Positions 14,601 through 26,601 are shown, numbered from the stretch's first letter. The stretch: 64,000 bases of DNA from Polyodon spathula (GCF_017654505.1 NC_054545.1:11186047-11250046); one strand, 5' to 3'. Numbers and translations are program-made. The notes: generated by a model from the sequence alone, not told the origin.

Positions 14601-17600
14601 TTCCTCCCCAGATTACTCAGGATGTGTGGAGATAATTGAGATTCAGGAAGGTTCTCTTGATTTGAAGCAGGACAGCCAGCACATATTTGCTTAAAGTGAT
14701 TAACAAGCCAAGTAATTCCTGAAGTCTCACTTCTGTTCATTATGTAGGTATCAAATATCCAATTTTAAAAGATACACAGTATAGTAAACATGATTTTTTT
14801 TTGGCAGTATACATGATATATGGTAATGCACTTGGTTTAAAGGAATCTGTTTGCAAGTGATGTTTTTATGTATCGTTGCACTTGCCTGGTCATTTTACCT
14901 AGTCTCTACCATGTCAAGGTCTTCTTTCTTTTCATTAGCCAGCTGTTTCCCCTATTGAAAAGCTCTCTGCCATTAACATTATCACCCAGAAAACTGCTGA
15001 ATTGAAATGACCCAGATAGTGCAAATGTTACAGATATTCTGCGAACAAGACAAAACTAAGAAATTTCTTTAACCGAAAGTAATACGCATTACCATGTTGA
15101 AAATACATGTTTACTGTAACATGTTTTTCAAAACTGCATACGTTTGTTTATTTGTTATCTACCTTTTAAACAAAGTTATCATGTGATTTTTATGCCAAGG
15201 ATTTGAAGAAAGGTATTTGTATTAAAAAAGCATTGGTCCTGAATTGGGATGTAAAATACCATGTGTTGACTTCATGCCATTCGAGACATTCAATGTTGTA
15301 ACAAGGGTGGAGAGTGTTTACACAAGATAGATGTGACTAAATAGAGCAGTATAATGCTTTAAACACATTTTCAAATTGTGTCATATTTAGTTGTCATCTG
15401 CTTTATGGTCTATATTAAACCCTAATAAATCCACTGCATGTGTTGTAAAAGTTGGTGTTATTGCTAGGTAACACTCGATGTATGAGAGTTAAACATGGAC
15501 CTGTAAGAACGACGTTATCCAGTTGGTAAAGTTAAATGTTTTCTTTATTAACAGGTGTTGGCATGAAAATTCAAGGGGTTGTGCATAATTTTATTTTATT
15601 TGTTTGACTTAAGTGGCAGCACTGTTTCAGTGGGTAATTGACCTTGCAGCTGAAACTCCCTTTTGTAAACCAGTGTAAACGAAGCTTGTCCTCCTAAAGG
15701 TTAAACTACAAGAATGTAATCAGGACTTCCCGTTACATTTAAGAGATGGATTTTGGTATATTGAAGATTTGTCATAATTAAAAGTTCTATAGGTTGTTTT
15801 TTTTTTTGTTGTTTTTTTTTCTATTCACCACCTCCCAGACGACTTTACTCTCCATTCTGTCTACTTGGTAGATCTCCTGGGCTTGTAATTATTTGGAAGA
15901 TGTACAAGGGCAAAGACCATTTTTTTTTTGTCCTGAAAAGTCTTACAAATTACTGCCCATCTTTCCATGTCTTGTATTTTGAATCAGTTTGCAATAGCAG
16001 CTGACGCTAACGTTTTCTTCATCTTTTTTCCCCCCAAACTTTGTTTTTTAAAGAAATGTACTCTTATTCTAATTGTTAAACTATTTCAAGACCATAATCG
16101 TTCTTATCACTGGCATTCCACTGCAATGTTTCACTGTGTACTGACCTGTGCCAGCCCTTTTTGTTTATCTTATCACTAAGCGTGAATGAGATAGTGTTAC
16201 TTCCTGTGAAGCTACCATTTAAAGCACAGCATTTAATGCAGCAGTTTTCAAGATCTGATCACATGTTTTCTTGAACTAAGTAAAATAGCAAAAGTTTTTA
16301 CATCAGGCAATTACAAATTCTCTGTAAATGCACATAATTCAAAAATGTAAATCTTTCATAAACCATAATGTCAATTCTGTTTTTAAAAGTAAGGAGAATA
16401 TTTTTTTGTATATTGGTACTGTTCAGAGTCTTCTACGCTTCATGTGAGAGAGAGAGAGTTTTTTTATACAAACGTATCACAAAAGCACTGTACAGTACAT
16501 AGCAGGAAAAAAAGAACAAGGCATAATACATTTTCATAGCATGTCACACGACTGTCAATCAGACCATTTAAATAACAGAATACATGTAATACAAAAGCAA
16601 CAATTTTAGTTAATTAAAACCCACTAAAATAAGAGCCATTTTTATAGAAATGCATTTTTTGGTCTTGACAAACTGTAACAGTCCCAGCTTCCCTTACAAA
16701 CAAAGGCATAGCATTCCATCATTTTTAGGAGCTCTACAAGAAAAACCCTACCTCCAGTGTTGCTTTTGTTGACCCTCATATGTTGTTTAGAATTTTTAGA
16801 TTGCAATTGTTTCCTTGAAAAACAAAACAAACTGGCTGCTGTGACAAAACCAAATGACTTTCAGCATCTGATTGTGTATACCCAGCCCAATCAAGATCCT
16901 TCCCAATTCTGGAAAAGTGACATTTCTGCATTGGGATATCAAACCCAATTTGATAATGACTATCCAAGCAGATGAGGTTTGATTTTGACATATACATAAT
17001 GATTTGAAACAAATTAACTTACAAAAATCTGACAATCTAAAACTTGTGCTCCAAATTGAACCCCAGTTCAGTAATGTACAGTTGATCTAATAGTGATCTC
17101 TTTTTTTTTTCATATTGCTATCCACTGCTGTATGACTGCAGAGTGTAAACTTAATGTCACCAGTAACCATGACAACTCATCACTACCATTCTTCCACCTC
17201 TGCAATTACAAATTTGTACCTCAGAATAGATTGTGCAAACTAAAAGAACTTTAACAATTGGCCACAGTATTACCACTCCAGAAAAATTTGCATTGTGCTT
17301 GCTACTGAGTATACCTAGCACTGGCAAACACCATTTTAAGAGCAGTGTGCATGATAGGTGGCATGTAGGCAGCAGCACAAAAATACAGTGAAACCAGTTC
17401 AATATACATTTTGTAATGTCGCCCTGTGCCTATCAAAATGAAATTTCCTTGTAATGTCATGCAACTTATTTCCAATGTGCTTAGATGTGAAGTTGCGTTC
17501 AAGTTGTATTTATTTCCAGAATTCTGTTCACCTAGTTAACCTGCTATTTTTTCTTGCTTATATATAGCATATGATGAGTCCTGGTTCACTGTCAATAATT

Positions 17601-20600
17601 AGGGCTGCTTGCTGCTGCTTCCCAGAATCTTACTGGTGGTTGATGTCGCTTCTTAACACATGCATAGTACATTCATAACCCCAAACTGAGACCTACAACG
17701 TGCAGCATTTGAGAGACAAATGCTAAACTGAATGAATCCCATTGGTTTGAGCTCCATTTTAGCACCCCTGCAGCTGTTGGATTGGAAAAAAAATAACATC
17801 TTGCGCCTTAGGATATAATGGCCCATTGAGAAGTAATAGATCTCCACGTAGTTGCAATGATAAAAATCTGATTCATGGCTCATCACCAGCTCAATTTATT
17901 TTATCAAGCTAAAAAAAGATCAAACTAGTTGGTTGATCACAAAGAGAAAATATCTGCTTGCTTTACTATGGAGGCATCCTAATTTCTTGTGCATCACAAG
18001 AGGTCCAGGGCAATAAATCCCTCACCCCCCACCCCCCTTTTTTGGTTACATTAAAATACAATGAATATTCTGTGTTATAAAAATGAAAGTTATTTCCTGC
18101 ACCAAAGAACCCAACAAAAAGAATCCTGCTGTTTGAGATACTTTAGGTTTGGCTTGTGTTTTATTGTGTTCTTAAGATGAGTTTTTGAGTGAACTGTGCC
18201 GATACATAAATTCTAACTCTGATTACTAAACAGTATATACATTTTATAGGTTGCCCAACATCATACGATGAACCAGAAACTGATGAAGATGGCTTACAAG
18301 TAAGTACATTTATATTGTTAAAGTGTGTGTTTCTTCCTAATATATGTAAAATGACAAACACCATTACTACATAATTTTGAAGGTGAGCAACGCCCAGCCA
18401 AACAAGTGTACTCAGACTTTTTGTTGTCTTTGTGTGCTTAACTGTAAGGCTTTCTCAGTATATTTGAAAAACGTCCACTTTGTGTTAGTTTAATCAGAAA
18501 TACTTTTATATGTGTATGGCAGTAGTGCACCTAAAATTGTTATCTTTTTTATTGTTTTATTTATTTATTTATTTTTAGAAAGATAATGTCATCTTAGATC
18601 TATGTGGTGGTTTATTTTAAATGATTGGTCTTATTTGACAATGGCAATTTAACATTATTTTGACAGGTGGTTACAGTAGACATAGAAATACTAAGAAACT
18701 TAATAAACTCAATGGCAAATGTTTTTCTCTGTTTTACAGTGGACCACTCTAAATTACTGATTTAAAGTTAGGTAGAACAAAGTTGCTTAGTTATGTGGAT
18801 TTGGTAATGAAACTCCTTTTTTAAACTTGGTGTTTTGAAGTCTCAAATATCAGATGATCCTTGTAGAAATTGCTGACAGGTCTTTTAGGGATCACAAGTG
18901 TCTAGCCAGTTAACCACACAAAGTTCAAGAGATTGAACCGGTCTCTTTAGAAACTGAGCTTCCTTTATTGAAAAGGTATGGGGAAATGGAGAACCTTAAG
19001 GTGCTGTTTGAAGTTTGTATACTAGAAATAGTGATGGGTGCATACATGCCAGATGATAAATCAAGAGTATCAATGCCTCCTAGCTAGAAAAAGCAGTACA
19101 AGCTGAATTTGAGGTGCTCCTGTTTTGAAAATATTACACATTTTGTTTGTAATAGCCATACAAGCACCTTACTTCTGGATCCTTAATTGGAAAATGTTGC
19201 TTCACAATGCTGTATTTTAAGGAATTAAGTTTGTGCAGCATTTACAATTTGTATTTAAAAAAAAAAAGAAAGCAAAAAGTGAAAGTCAAAGTGTAATCTG
19301 TCTGGAAAAATAAAGTAAATTAATCCAATAAGAATCTTCAGTCACATTTTATTAATGAGTGTTTTTAATCAGACACTTTGTTCATTAAAAGCTACCTGTG
19401 TTATTAAAGCAGACAATCCCTTACCTGTGATTTATGAGGAATGTGTTCAAAGTGAACACCAGGTTCATACTTTACAAGGCTTGACAGGTAATGAATAATT
19501 TCCAGGCAGGTGTTTTGGCATGATTAGCCAGCCACAAAACCATTTTTTATTGTCAGGTTGTGAGGAACATCTCCCCTTACTGGCCTGAGGCAAAGGAAAG
19601 ATGAGTAATACAATTGGCAAGAAAAACCAAAAGATGTCAGTTCTCTTCAGTGGCTTCGGGCATGTGCTTGACTGTTCTTTGGGACCAGGCAATCCAGCTT
19701 TATGCCAAACTGATTAGAAAAAAAGGGGACTGTCATTTACACACATTGTCTGAAGTGGTTTTGCTTTAGGCAGGCAGGATGTGGATTTTTTTTTTTTTTT
19801 TAATATGCTGCATAGCAAAGGTAACTTCTGATAGGAGGTGATTTTGCTTTTACATTGGTAAATACGTTTTATACGGTTTGATACACAATTTACCAGAGGG
19901 GCAAAGTGGTACATCTTTGTACACCTAATTTGTATTACATGTGTCAGAATAATTTGCACCTGTTTATTCCATTTAAAGGTAAATCAACTTAACAAAAAAA
20001 AATCAATGCCTTCTATTGTCTTGCTTGTGGTTCCACACTATTCATTTACAGTATTCTAATAATAGATGGCCTTCCTCTTATTTAAGTGTGCTGTAAGCCA
20101 TTAGTGAGACATGAAATATTCATACACCATGAATTTGGTCATTTTCAGGGTTCTTGAAAAAGCAAAATAATTGGCTATAAAACAGAATTCTTCATCAGGA
20201 TATTTGTTCAAAATTAAACTGCTTTTGACACTTTGGAGGCCAGGATTTTTGCACATCTTTACACCCTTTTTCCACAGTTCCTCCTTGTCTGCACACACCT
20301 TCTATTTAATGCAATGTATCTGTAATGGAAATATTTTTTTGTTCTTATTTTTATTGTGCATCTCCCCAAAATGTTTTAAATATGTTGACAAACAAAAACA
20401 TTTTGTACAACAGATTGTAATTAAGCTGTTAGATCAAATATGGCATCTAAAAATGGTATATATTATAATTTTACCAATGGCTTCTCCTTTAAACCACATA
20501 CCATTTTTTAAAGCCAAATGGAGGCTTTGTTGTGTTGCTTCAGAACAATTGCATGAGCCCTATATTTTTCTGTTTTATTTTTAAATACAATTATATGCCT

Positions 20601-22984
20601 TTTTTCTGATCCAATACCTTAAGCCAAGGGATTAAGTAATTCAGTGTTTAGTAGTACTGAAATTGCCTTTATTCAAGCTGCCTTTTCTCGCAAATACTGG
20701 TAACACTGTAACCTACCCCCCGCTTCCTGACCACTAGCCCCCAGCATCTACTTTCCACCCATACAATGTACCAACCACTCGTTTCCGTCAGACTACAACT
20801 AGACAACTCATTCGTATCGCATCATACCCTGTTCAAATTAGAAACTTTTCCTAAACCCTTCACAATAGTACTGCTGGTGCTGTGTGCAGGGTCCAAGCAG
20901 CAGTGATTGCTTAGAATTGTGCTTTTTATAACAAGTGTATTATCGTAAAAAACAGTGTATACATCACACCCGTGTATAAGTCAACCCCACCTCCCTTTTG
21001 AGACAACAATTTCAGCAAAAAGCCTATAGGTCACACCAGTGTATAAGTTGCTCCCCCCTTTTTTAGGACCCCTTACAAATACCTAGAAAATGGACTTCTA
21101 CAAAGATTTTTACAGTATACAGTATACACAGTCATCCATAGTGTTGATTTTGAACAATTTGGTGTAATAAGCTAACAGATCATGTAGTCAGCTTCCAGAC
21201 TAAGACCTACAAATATAGATTATGGAAGGCATTCCAAATTTGAAAGCGGAAAGTTGCTGACATGCACTGGAGCCTGCAGTTCTGTAGTTAATTGCACTTG
21301 TGTTGGTGTGGAGAAGCCCAAGCAGCAACTTAAGGTCTTGTGGGAATTACAGTGCCATGAGGGAAAGCGCTTATGGGAAGTATAGTCTTTTTTAAATCCA
21401 TGCTTCTGTTTATGTAGCCATTTTAGCTGGAACTGAGCTGAAGAAAAGTGTTTTTATACATCAGTGAATCCTGAGTGGGTGACCAGATTCAATGAGAAAC
21501 TACTTAAAAATATTTGTTTTTGTAAACTAACTTTAATCATCCATAAGATTAATGGAATCCTTGTTATAATATGGAAAATAAACCCTTTTTTTGTATCTTG
21601 CAGAAGGGAAAACTCCATAACAACTAGAAACAGACGAAGGTGAACTAGAATTATGCAAGAGCCAAGCAACAGCTGCTTGTACAATAAGCAGCTGTATGCT
21701 AAATGAGAAAGATTCTACCACTTAAATTACTGGATTCTGTGATAAAAAGGGATGATTTAATGTGTTTTAAACACAAACATTAAATTTAAAAGAACCTTGA
21801 ATTCTATTAAGATGTATAATTTTCTCTAAACAGTGTGTTGCAGCAGTTTGTTAGGAGGAGGGAGGAGGAGAGGAGGGGGCGGGGGCACATACTCATCCTT
21901 CCCTGGGGCCCATGATGGCTCTTGTTGGCCCTGTGTGTGTGTAAATGTATGTGTGCTGTATATCTCCAGTGCTGAGAGCGAGAGAGATGGAGACTTTGAA
22001 GAAGAGGGAAGCTCGTCTGGATCTCATTTTCCCTGCAGCTGTCATCTGGCTTTAAGTTCTGCTGGATGTCTACAGCTGGAGCTGTTTTATTACTTTACCC
22101 ATCATCCTGTATTGGCCGAGCCTACAGAACTGTTTTAGTAGTCTTGAGAGAGACACACACAAAAAAAAGTCAAAGGAAGCATCTCTTAGCAACCATAAGA
22201 CAGTAATTACTATACCAGCAGCTGGGAGCAAACCAGATTTCCGTTGTGCATTAAAAAGCTGCCGTGGGTTACTTTACAAACGACACAGACTAACCAGTGC
22301 CAGCACTGTACTTCAGACTGGTTGGAGGATTTTGGACATAGGCGGTGTGTATGTGTTTGCTAGCTTATGCATTTTAATGTTCGCACAGGATTTTGTACCA
22401 ATGAGTAGCTTTATTATTTCTACAATTTGAGTTAGAAGTCAGTGTACAGGTGCAAAAAAAAAATCATTGCATCGTATTTTTTTTATATATTGACCTTTGC
22501 AGTGTTTATGGGGAAAACAGCAAGAGTTGCTGGTGGAGTTAAGTGTTGACACTTCTAAATGCCCATTCAGGGTTTTGGCAATTGAGCAGTTGTCCAAGTT
22601 ACATAGAACCACCAAGTGTCTAATGGGTGATCATTTTTACCATGCACCAATAAAAGAATATTTTACTGCTCTTTCCTTAATTTACATTAATTTTCAGTGC
22701 CTTATTGTATCACCAACCACACTGCTACAAGTGTGGAATGACCCGTTATACCAACAAACAAAAGTGTTTCTGATCATTAAATTAAAATCTTATACACGTT
22801 ACATTAATCATTATCTAGAAGTCTTTTCTGAATGCTTGGTAATACTGTGTTGTACATTATAAGAAAGACTCAGCCTTGTGTGGGTGTGCTTTTCATGCAC
22901 CCTCTGGTGGACAAAGTATGAATTAATCGGCATGTTCACTTTGTTTCTTTGCATATAGAAATAACAAATACCCTTCCTATATTT

Positions 22985-23016
<32 letters not shown>

Positions 23017-24193
23017 TTTTAGGCAAACCAAGAATATACTTCTAACAATACCCCAACAAAAGAGCCATTCTCTCGACACAACAGTGTAGTGACCAGTGAG
23101 CCCTGTAGAAGCTGCTATGTCAGAGCCCAGCCATTTGAGGAGTTTAATTCTTCCCGGAGACTTTATTTTCCTCCCCATCAAAACCAGGTAATTTAGTTTT
23201 ATTGATGTATTTTAACTTTTTCTATTATCTCCTTTTGTAATTATGTATGTACTGCGGCTGTATGTATGTTAGTTTCTACATGATGAATAGTTTTAATATG
23301 ACCTTAATCAATTGCTTGTGTAATCATTGAAGTTAAAGTACAAACAGTATCCATTAATAACTGTTTATTGCTAGCATTTATATACAATCCTGAATTTTTT
23401 GTTTGTTTTAAGTGTGTCTGTAATTTTGTAAAGGATGACTGACTGACTGACATAAAATTAAAGAAAAAAAAAAAAGAAACCTTTGCAGACCACCTCTGTT
23501 CATTCCTTTCATTTTGTACCCTTGCAGGTCTTATTCAAGTCGACGCGACACGTTAGCTTTCAAGATGAAGATGAAATAGTTCGAATAAACCCTCGAAAGG
23601 ATGTTTTAATTCGAGGCTACGAGGATTATCGTCATCCTATTATGTGTAAAAATGACTTGGAAAGGGAGGACACAGATTCTAGTATTCCGTTTTCCAAACC
23701 AGACTCTAAAAATTCTGAATACCTTTATCCCTGCAGTGATGGAACTGAATCCAACCCAGTCAAAGACTCCAAGAGTTCGGTGGTGTTTAAAACCCAGCCT
23801 TCTCCACTACTGAAACCGAAGAAGTCAAGACGGAGGAAGGAGGACGGGGAGCGCTCACGCTGTATATACTGCAGAGAAATGTTTAACCATGAGGATAACT
23901 GGAGAGGACAGTGCCAGGATGCCCCAGATCCCATAAAGAGATGCATTTATAAAGTGAGCTGCATGCTTTGTGCGGAGAGCATGCTCTACCACTGCATGTC
24001 GGATTCAGAGGGTGATTTCTCAGACCCTTGCTCATGCGACACTAGTGATGACAAATTCTGCCTGCGATGGCTAGCACTTCTAGCCTTGTCTTTTATTGCA
24101 CCCTGTATGTGCTGCTACCTTCCCCTAAGGGTATGTCACCACTGCGGTGAGGCATGTAGGTGCTGTGGAGGGAAGCACAAAGCAGCTGGATGA
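670..24193 (+). CDS. SPRED1: SPRED1, Sprouty-related EVH1 domain protein 1 (5' exon outside window)
   Basis: Five coding exons (670-844, 14427-14595, 18250-18299, 23023-23187, 23528-24193) join in frame with GT-AG introns and give 407 residues. The first coding exon, with the start codon, lies left of the window. Exons 1-2 encode the EVH1 domain ([15 protein letters not shown], then [17 protein letters not shown]). The last exon carries the phosphorylation-prone linker ([17 protein letters not shown]) and the Cys-rich Sprouty domain, ending GGKHKAAG. In the known family, SPRED1 sits at the plasma membrane through its SPR domain and brings neurofibromin to Ras through its EVH1 domain, damping Ras-ERK signalling. 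SPRED1 rather than SPRED2 is chosen from the GCP junction after the EVH1 domain, the VVTSEP motif, the C-terminal block and the FAM98B-RASGRP1 neighbours. The product looks about 25 residues shorter than human SPRED1 in the KIT-binding linker. Confidence 0.95.
935..1350. repeat. Array of degenerate GATATCT palindromes
   Basis: About ten copies of a GAGATATCT/AGATATCTAAAT-like palindromic motif recur here with irregular 30-70 bp spacing, in both orientations. Examples lie near 940, 975, 1043, 1122, 1174 and 1227. It reads as an old satellite or foldback-type repeat. I cannot name the family. Confidence 0.55.
1378..2060 (-). mobile_element. Internally deleted Tc1-like element (same family as 50873-52498)
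   Basis: The left end GTGCCTATAGAAA and right end TTTCTATAGACACTG are inverted and match the ends of the DD34E element at 50873-52498. Inner blocks also match that element in reverse orientation: the region before its start codon (CAGCAGAGGGAACC here) and the region encoding its transposase C-terminus (TTGGGATAGGTCTCTA here). The about 870 bp between the start codon and the 3' part of the gene are missing. The copy is therefore non-autonomous. Confidence 0.82.
7273..7350. repeat. Imperfect TA repeat
   Basis: Alternating TA tract broken by ATAATA and GATA units, ending in more AT-rich sequence. Confidence 0.8.
8923..9008. repeat. Poly-A plus (TA)n abutting a Tc1 left end
   Basis: A run of about 15 A is followed by about 30 TA units, then a short A-rich bridge and the TA that borders the DD38E transposon at 9009. 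Confidence 0.9.
9009..10595 (+). mobile_element. Tc1/mariner transposon with DD38E spacing, apparently intact
   Basis: Inverted ends begin CAGTACTGTGCAAAAG and close with the reverse complement at 10595. A TA borders the left end; the right TA has become a TG repeat. The inverted repeats are long, about 9009-9212 and 10391-10595, and nearly identical. The right repeat also encodes the transposase C-terminus. From the spacing, this fits the group published as Intruder (DD38E), a sister of DD34E Tc1; the name is from memory. The element lies in the SPRED1 intron, same strand. High arm identity and an unbroken frame suggest recent insertion. Confidence 0.93.
9430..10737 (+). CDS. Tc1-like transposase, DD38E, full catalytic triad
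   Basis: The frame opens at ATG 9430 ([11 protein letters not shown]); an in-frame ATG at 9388 is less likely because family members begin near MARL. Residues 1-110 form the paired-like DNA-binding region: helix-turn-helix about 15-40 ([15 protein letters not shown]), a GRPR motif at 57-60, and a second helix-turn-helix ending near 110. The catalytic residues are D151 (WTDESKF), D241 (QHDNDPKH) and E280 (NIIESVW), with 38 residues between the last two. Tc1 transposases usually stop soon after GGHTKY (here 337-341). In this copy the frame runs on through the whole 3' inverted repeat and into flanking TG/TA repeats, stopping at 10737, so about 45-95 terminal residues are repeat-derived. It cuts and pastes DNA at TA sites. 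Activity is not proven. Confidence 0.88.
10596..10663. repeat. (TG)n-(TA)n tract at transposon right end
   Basis: TG units begin at the last base pair of the DD38E element and change into TA units, mirroring the TA tract on the left side of the same element. Confidence 0.9.
11590..11626. repeat. Poly-T run
   Basis: An uninterrupted T run of about 37 bases in the SPRED1 intron. No adjoining retroposon body was recognised. Confidence 0.85.
13520..13642 (+). mobile_element. Possible small solo LTR or TRIM-like element
   Basis: A 123-bp segment opens TGTTATG and closes CATAACA. It contains AATAAAG at about 13592-13598 followed by a GT-rich stretch, as in an LTR polyadenylation region. No target duplication is clear and no internal domain is visible, so this is tentative. 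Confidence 0.3.
14427..14595 (+). CDS. SPRED1: SPRED1 exon, EVH1 domain second half
   Basis: The acceptor is ttttttacag and the donor is GTACAT. The exon encodes [16 protein letters not shown] through RAIEDIHQ and leaves one base (G) for a glycine completed by the 50-bp exon. The core EVH1 motif [17 protein letters not shown] is complete. Confidence 0.95.
14596..18249. other. SPRED1 intron after the EVH1 domain
   Basis: AT-rich intron of 3.65 kb. I found no exon, transposon or RNA gene here; only T-rich runs near 15800 and 17100. Confidence 0.65.
18250..18299 (+). CDS. SPRED1: SPRED1 short 50-bp linker exon
   Basis: The exon starts after ttttatag and ends at the donor GTAAGT. It completes a Gly and adds [16 protein letters not shown], an acidic linker after the EVH1 domain that matches SPRED1 in position and in its G-C-P junction. 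Both splice phases fit the neighbouring exons. Confidence 0.9.
20930..21065. repeat. Two diverged units with a GTGTATAAGT core
   Basis: Two related units about 60-70 bp apart share CACACC(C/A)GTGTATAAGT and a C-rich tail, each preceded by a CAGTGTATA or GCCTATAGG-like box. Probably a remnant of a dispersed repeat; family not recognised. Confidence 0.45.
21840..22140 (+). promoter_or_regulatory. GC-rich block with G-runs and GC box inside intron
   Basis: Within AT-rich intron DNA, 21845-21890 is purine-rich with several G runs and a GGGGCGGGGG GC box. It is followed by about 200 bp of clearly higher GC content with many GAG and CTG words. It could be an internal promoter or first exon for a SPRED1 transcript lacking the EVH1 domain. 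No TATA box or donor site was pinned down. Confidence 0.3.
23023..23187 (+). CDS. SPRED1: SPRED1 linker exon with VVTSEP motif
   Basis: The acceptor has a long T-rich tract ending tttttttag, and the donor is GTAATT. The exon has 55 codons, from [10 protein letters not shown] to YFPPHQNQ, and includes the SPRED1-typical SVVTSEP segment. Phase is 0 on both sides. Confidence 0.93.
23188..23527. other. Last SPRED1 intron, 340 bp
   Basis: Donor GTAATT, strong final acceptor, and an in-frame weaker acceptor 39 nt upstream of it. No extra exon for the linker was found in it. Confidence 0.7.
23528..24193 (+). CDS. SPRED1: SPRED1 last exon: KIT-binding linker and Sprouty domain
   Basis: A strong pyrimidine tract precedes the acceptor cag at 23525-23527. 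The exon has 221 codons and a TGA at 24191-24193. It begins [16 protein letters not shown], passes the basic stretch [14 protein letters not shown], and then holds the Cys-rich SPR domain ([47 protein letters not shown]). A second acceptor-like cag lies 39 nt upstream, in frame (exon start 23489), but its pyrimidine tract is poor. Confidence 0.95.
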   Translation, partial: VLFKSTRHVSFQDEDEIVRINPRKDVLIRGYEDYRHPIMCKNDLEREDTDSSIPFSKPDSKNSEYLYPCSDGTESNPVKDSKSSVVFKTQPSPLLKPKKSRRRKEDGERSRCIYCREMFNHEDNWRGQCQDAPDPIKRCIYKVSCMLCAESMLYHCMSDSEGDFSDPCSCDTSDDKFCLRWLALLALSFIAPCMCCYLPLRVCHHCGEACRCCGGKHKAAG

Positions 24194-24864
24194 AAGAAAA
24201 GCCTGCATAAAAGGAAGCGGAGCTTAACATCTTTTTATCTCCAGGAAGCATCTATCTTGGGTCTTTTGGAGATTTGTTTTGGCCAGCAGAACCGGATTAC
24301 CGTCTGCGCAAGGAGCCGTGTTATAAAGCTTGATCAGAGGAAGCAGTTGAGATTTCAGACGTGGAGATTACTAAACAAGGCCACCATGCTTAACTTCGTT
24401 CAAACGCATAGTGTAACTTGCGAAGGAGGTTTTGGGTTTTTTTTTTGTGAAGAAAGCAATTTATTGCTTTCTCAGCTACATGCGGGGAGTATACAGTATG
24501 ATTTATGCTAAAGGGATTGTTCTTGCTTAATTTTTTTTTTTGTATATTTGCAATTGGGTAACTGGGGCCACCTTTCATTACTAAAGCATTTACTGACAAT
24601 GTAATTATTAGACCTAAAATACACTTTGACGGTGGGTTTCATTTTAAAGATCAACTAACAGTGGTGAGTGCAACTTAATCTCTTGCTTTGCAGTGAGATG
24701 TTCTATGGTGGACTTTTTTTTGTGTCAAAAGAACGACGCCATATAATTTAACAAAAATCAAGGATAGATTTTGATATTGTTTTTCTGTAAGCCACTTCAT
24801 TTTATTTATTTATTTTTACTGTCCCCTCCACATTCCATATCAGTATATTTTATTCCACTTGTAG

Positions 24865-24870
24865 AATAAA
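24865..24870 (+). terminator. Proximal AATAAA polyadenylation signal
   Basis: AATAAA about 670 bases after the SPRED1 stop; a candidate for a short 3' UTR form. Confidence 0.4.
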
Positions 24871-24907
24871 ACATTCTTATTTATGTTACTTTCCATTTTT
24901 GGTGAAA

Positions 24908-24908
<1 letters not shown>

Positions 24909-24940
<32 letters not shown>

Positions 24941-24942
24941 TT
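24909..24942. repeat. (TA)n(CA)n microsatellite
   Basis: About ten TA units followed by six CA units in the SPRED1 3' UTR. Confidence 0.9.
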
Positions 24943-25174
24943 GAAGTATTGTTATTGTTATATTCTAAAAAGGTGATGACCAATATTTTCTTCACACACA
25001 TGTAGACTAAATCCAACTCCTTTATTTCTGTTAAGAAAAACTGTATTAAGATTTAAGATATTCATCAGTTGTGACAAACTGACTGAAAACGAGTTCCAAC
25101 CAGCAAGTTTTTTTTTTTTTTTTTTTTTTTAAAGTTCAACAAAAGTTGTTGTTATATGTACAACATGTTGACGA

Positions 25175-25250
25175 CATGTGATATATTATTATTATAATAT
25201 TATGATATATTATATGATATATAAATATAATATTATATATATATGAATAT
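25175..25250. repeat. AT-only nested palindromes
   Basis: Over 70 bases of nearly pure A/T built from ATATTAT, ATAATAT and TGATATAT units that can pair with each other. Confidence 0.6.
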
Positions 25251-26564
25251 AGTTCTCATTAGAGTCAAGAGTCGAAGGGAATAAATTCAAGATTTAAGTA
25301 TTCAATGCCAAGCTTTGATTACATAAAGGCGACCAAATGTAGGTACTGTAAATATTCCGTATTTATTTCAAAATTGGATGGTGTAAGGTGTATCTGACGA
25401 CCTTATTCATATATAATACATTTTCACTAGACAGACATTTTATTTAATGATGGGACGTGTCCCAAGCATTTTTTTTTTCTATTGGTCACTTTAATAGTAA
25501 TTATAACAATGATCATATTAAGTATTAATTTAAGATGACCATGTGGTAATCCCTTTAAAACCACAGTAGTATTTCTTTTTTTTTAACAAGTATTCACAAT
25601 GTTTTTTTTTGTTTTTTTTTAATGTAATGCATACATTTTAAAGTTTGCACCTGAAAGAAAAAAAAAAGTGCTGATTTTGTGACTCTTGAAAGTGTAGTTT
25701 TTTGGGGTAAGGTTTGTAAAACAAGTCATTCATGCTATAGAACTTGGTGGTAAATACCACTTTATGGTTAGTATGGCTTAGGAATTTTACATGTTGGAAT
25801 AGATTTCTCCTACAAGCCAGAATCAATAAATCTTGGTCAGGAAACCTACACAGACTGTATTTACTGTCATTTTGGTATGTTTTGGGAATTTCAGTAAGCC
25901 TCCAGTGAGCTCTTGCTTTAGGGCTTCATGCATAACCTAGTAATTCATACATAAAAACACATGACAGCTGGCATCCAGGGGCATTATGCTTCCAAACCTA
26001 ATTCTACATAGGTGGTGACACTAAGTATTTCTTTCCTTTTTCTATGCAACTTTTAACTTGGGGAAATACTAAACATTTTTTCTGTCTAATTTAATTAAAA
26101 GATTTGACACTTTAATATTTGTAGATGTTAACCCAGGTACAAAATGCTAAAAAATTGTAAATAAATGACACTATTTAAAGAAAGTAAATTCCCAACATAG
26201 GTTAAAAAAAAAAAACATTTATCAGTAGCTGTGAGTATATAGCTTGAACTGACAGCATTATGTACATAAGTCATCTTTTGAGTATTATTTCACATTGAAA
26301 AGCAGAGGGGTTGAATAACAAAAATGACTGCAGAGGTTTAAATGAAGAGTTTTGTTATAGTTTTGTATTGAAGAAAAACTGCTTAAAGAAAAGTAGTGCG
26401 GTACAGTAATGACAGTCCACTTATTACTTTTACAGGTTTAATATCTAAGCTGCTAAAAACAATCACTAATTTCATTATGTAAAATTTCAGCTTTTTGATT
26501 ACAAAAGACTGTTAACACATTCTCAGATGGTTTAAACCAAGGAATAGAAAGATTTTTGTTGTTG

Positions 26565-26601
<37 letters not shown>

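Larger units (their letters stand above)
18300..23022. other. SPRED1 intron with GC-rich block and tandem repeat
   Basis: A 4.7-kb intron. It holds a two-unit repeat near 20930-21065 and a GC-rich, promoter-like block near 21840-22130. The rest is AT-rich without a recognisable feature. Confidence 0.65.
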
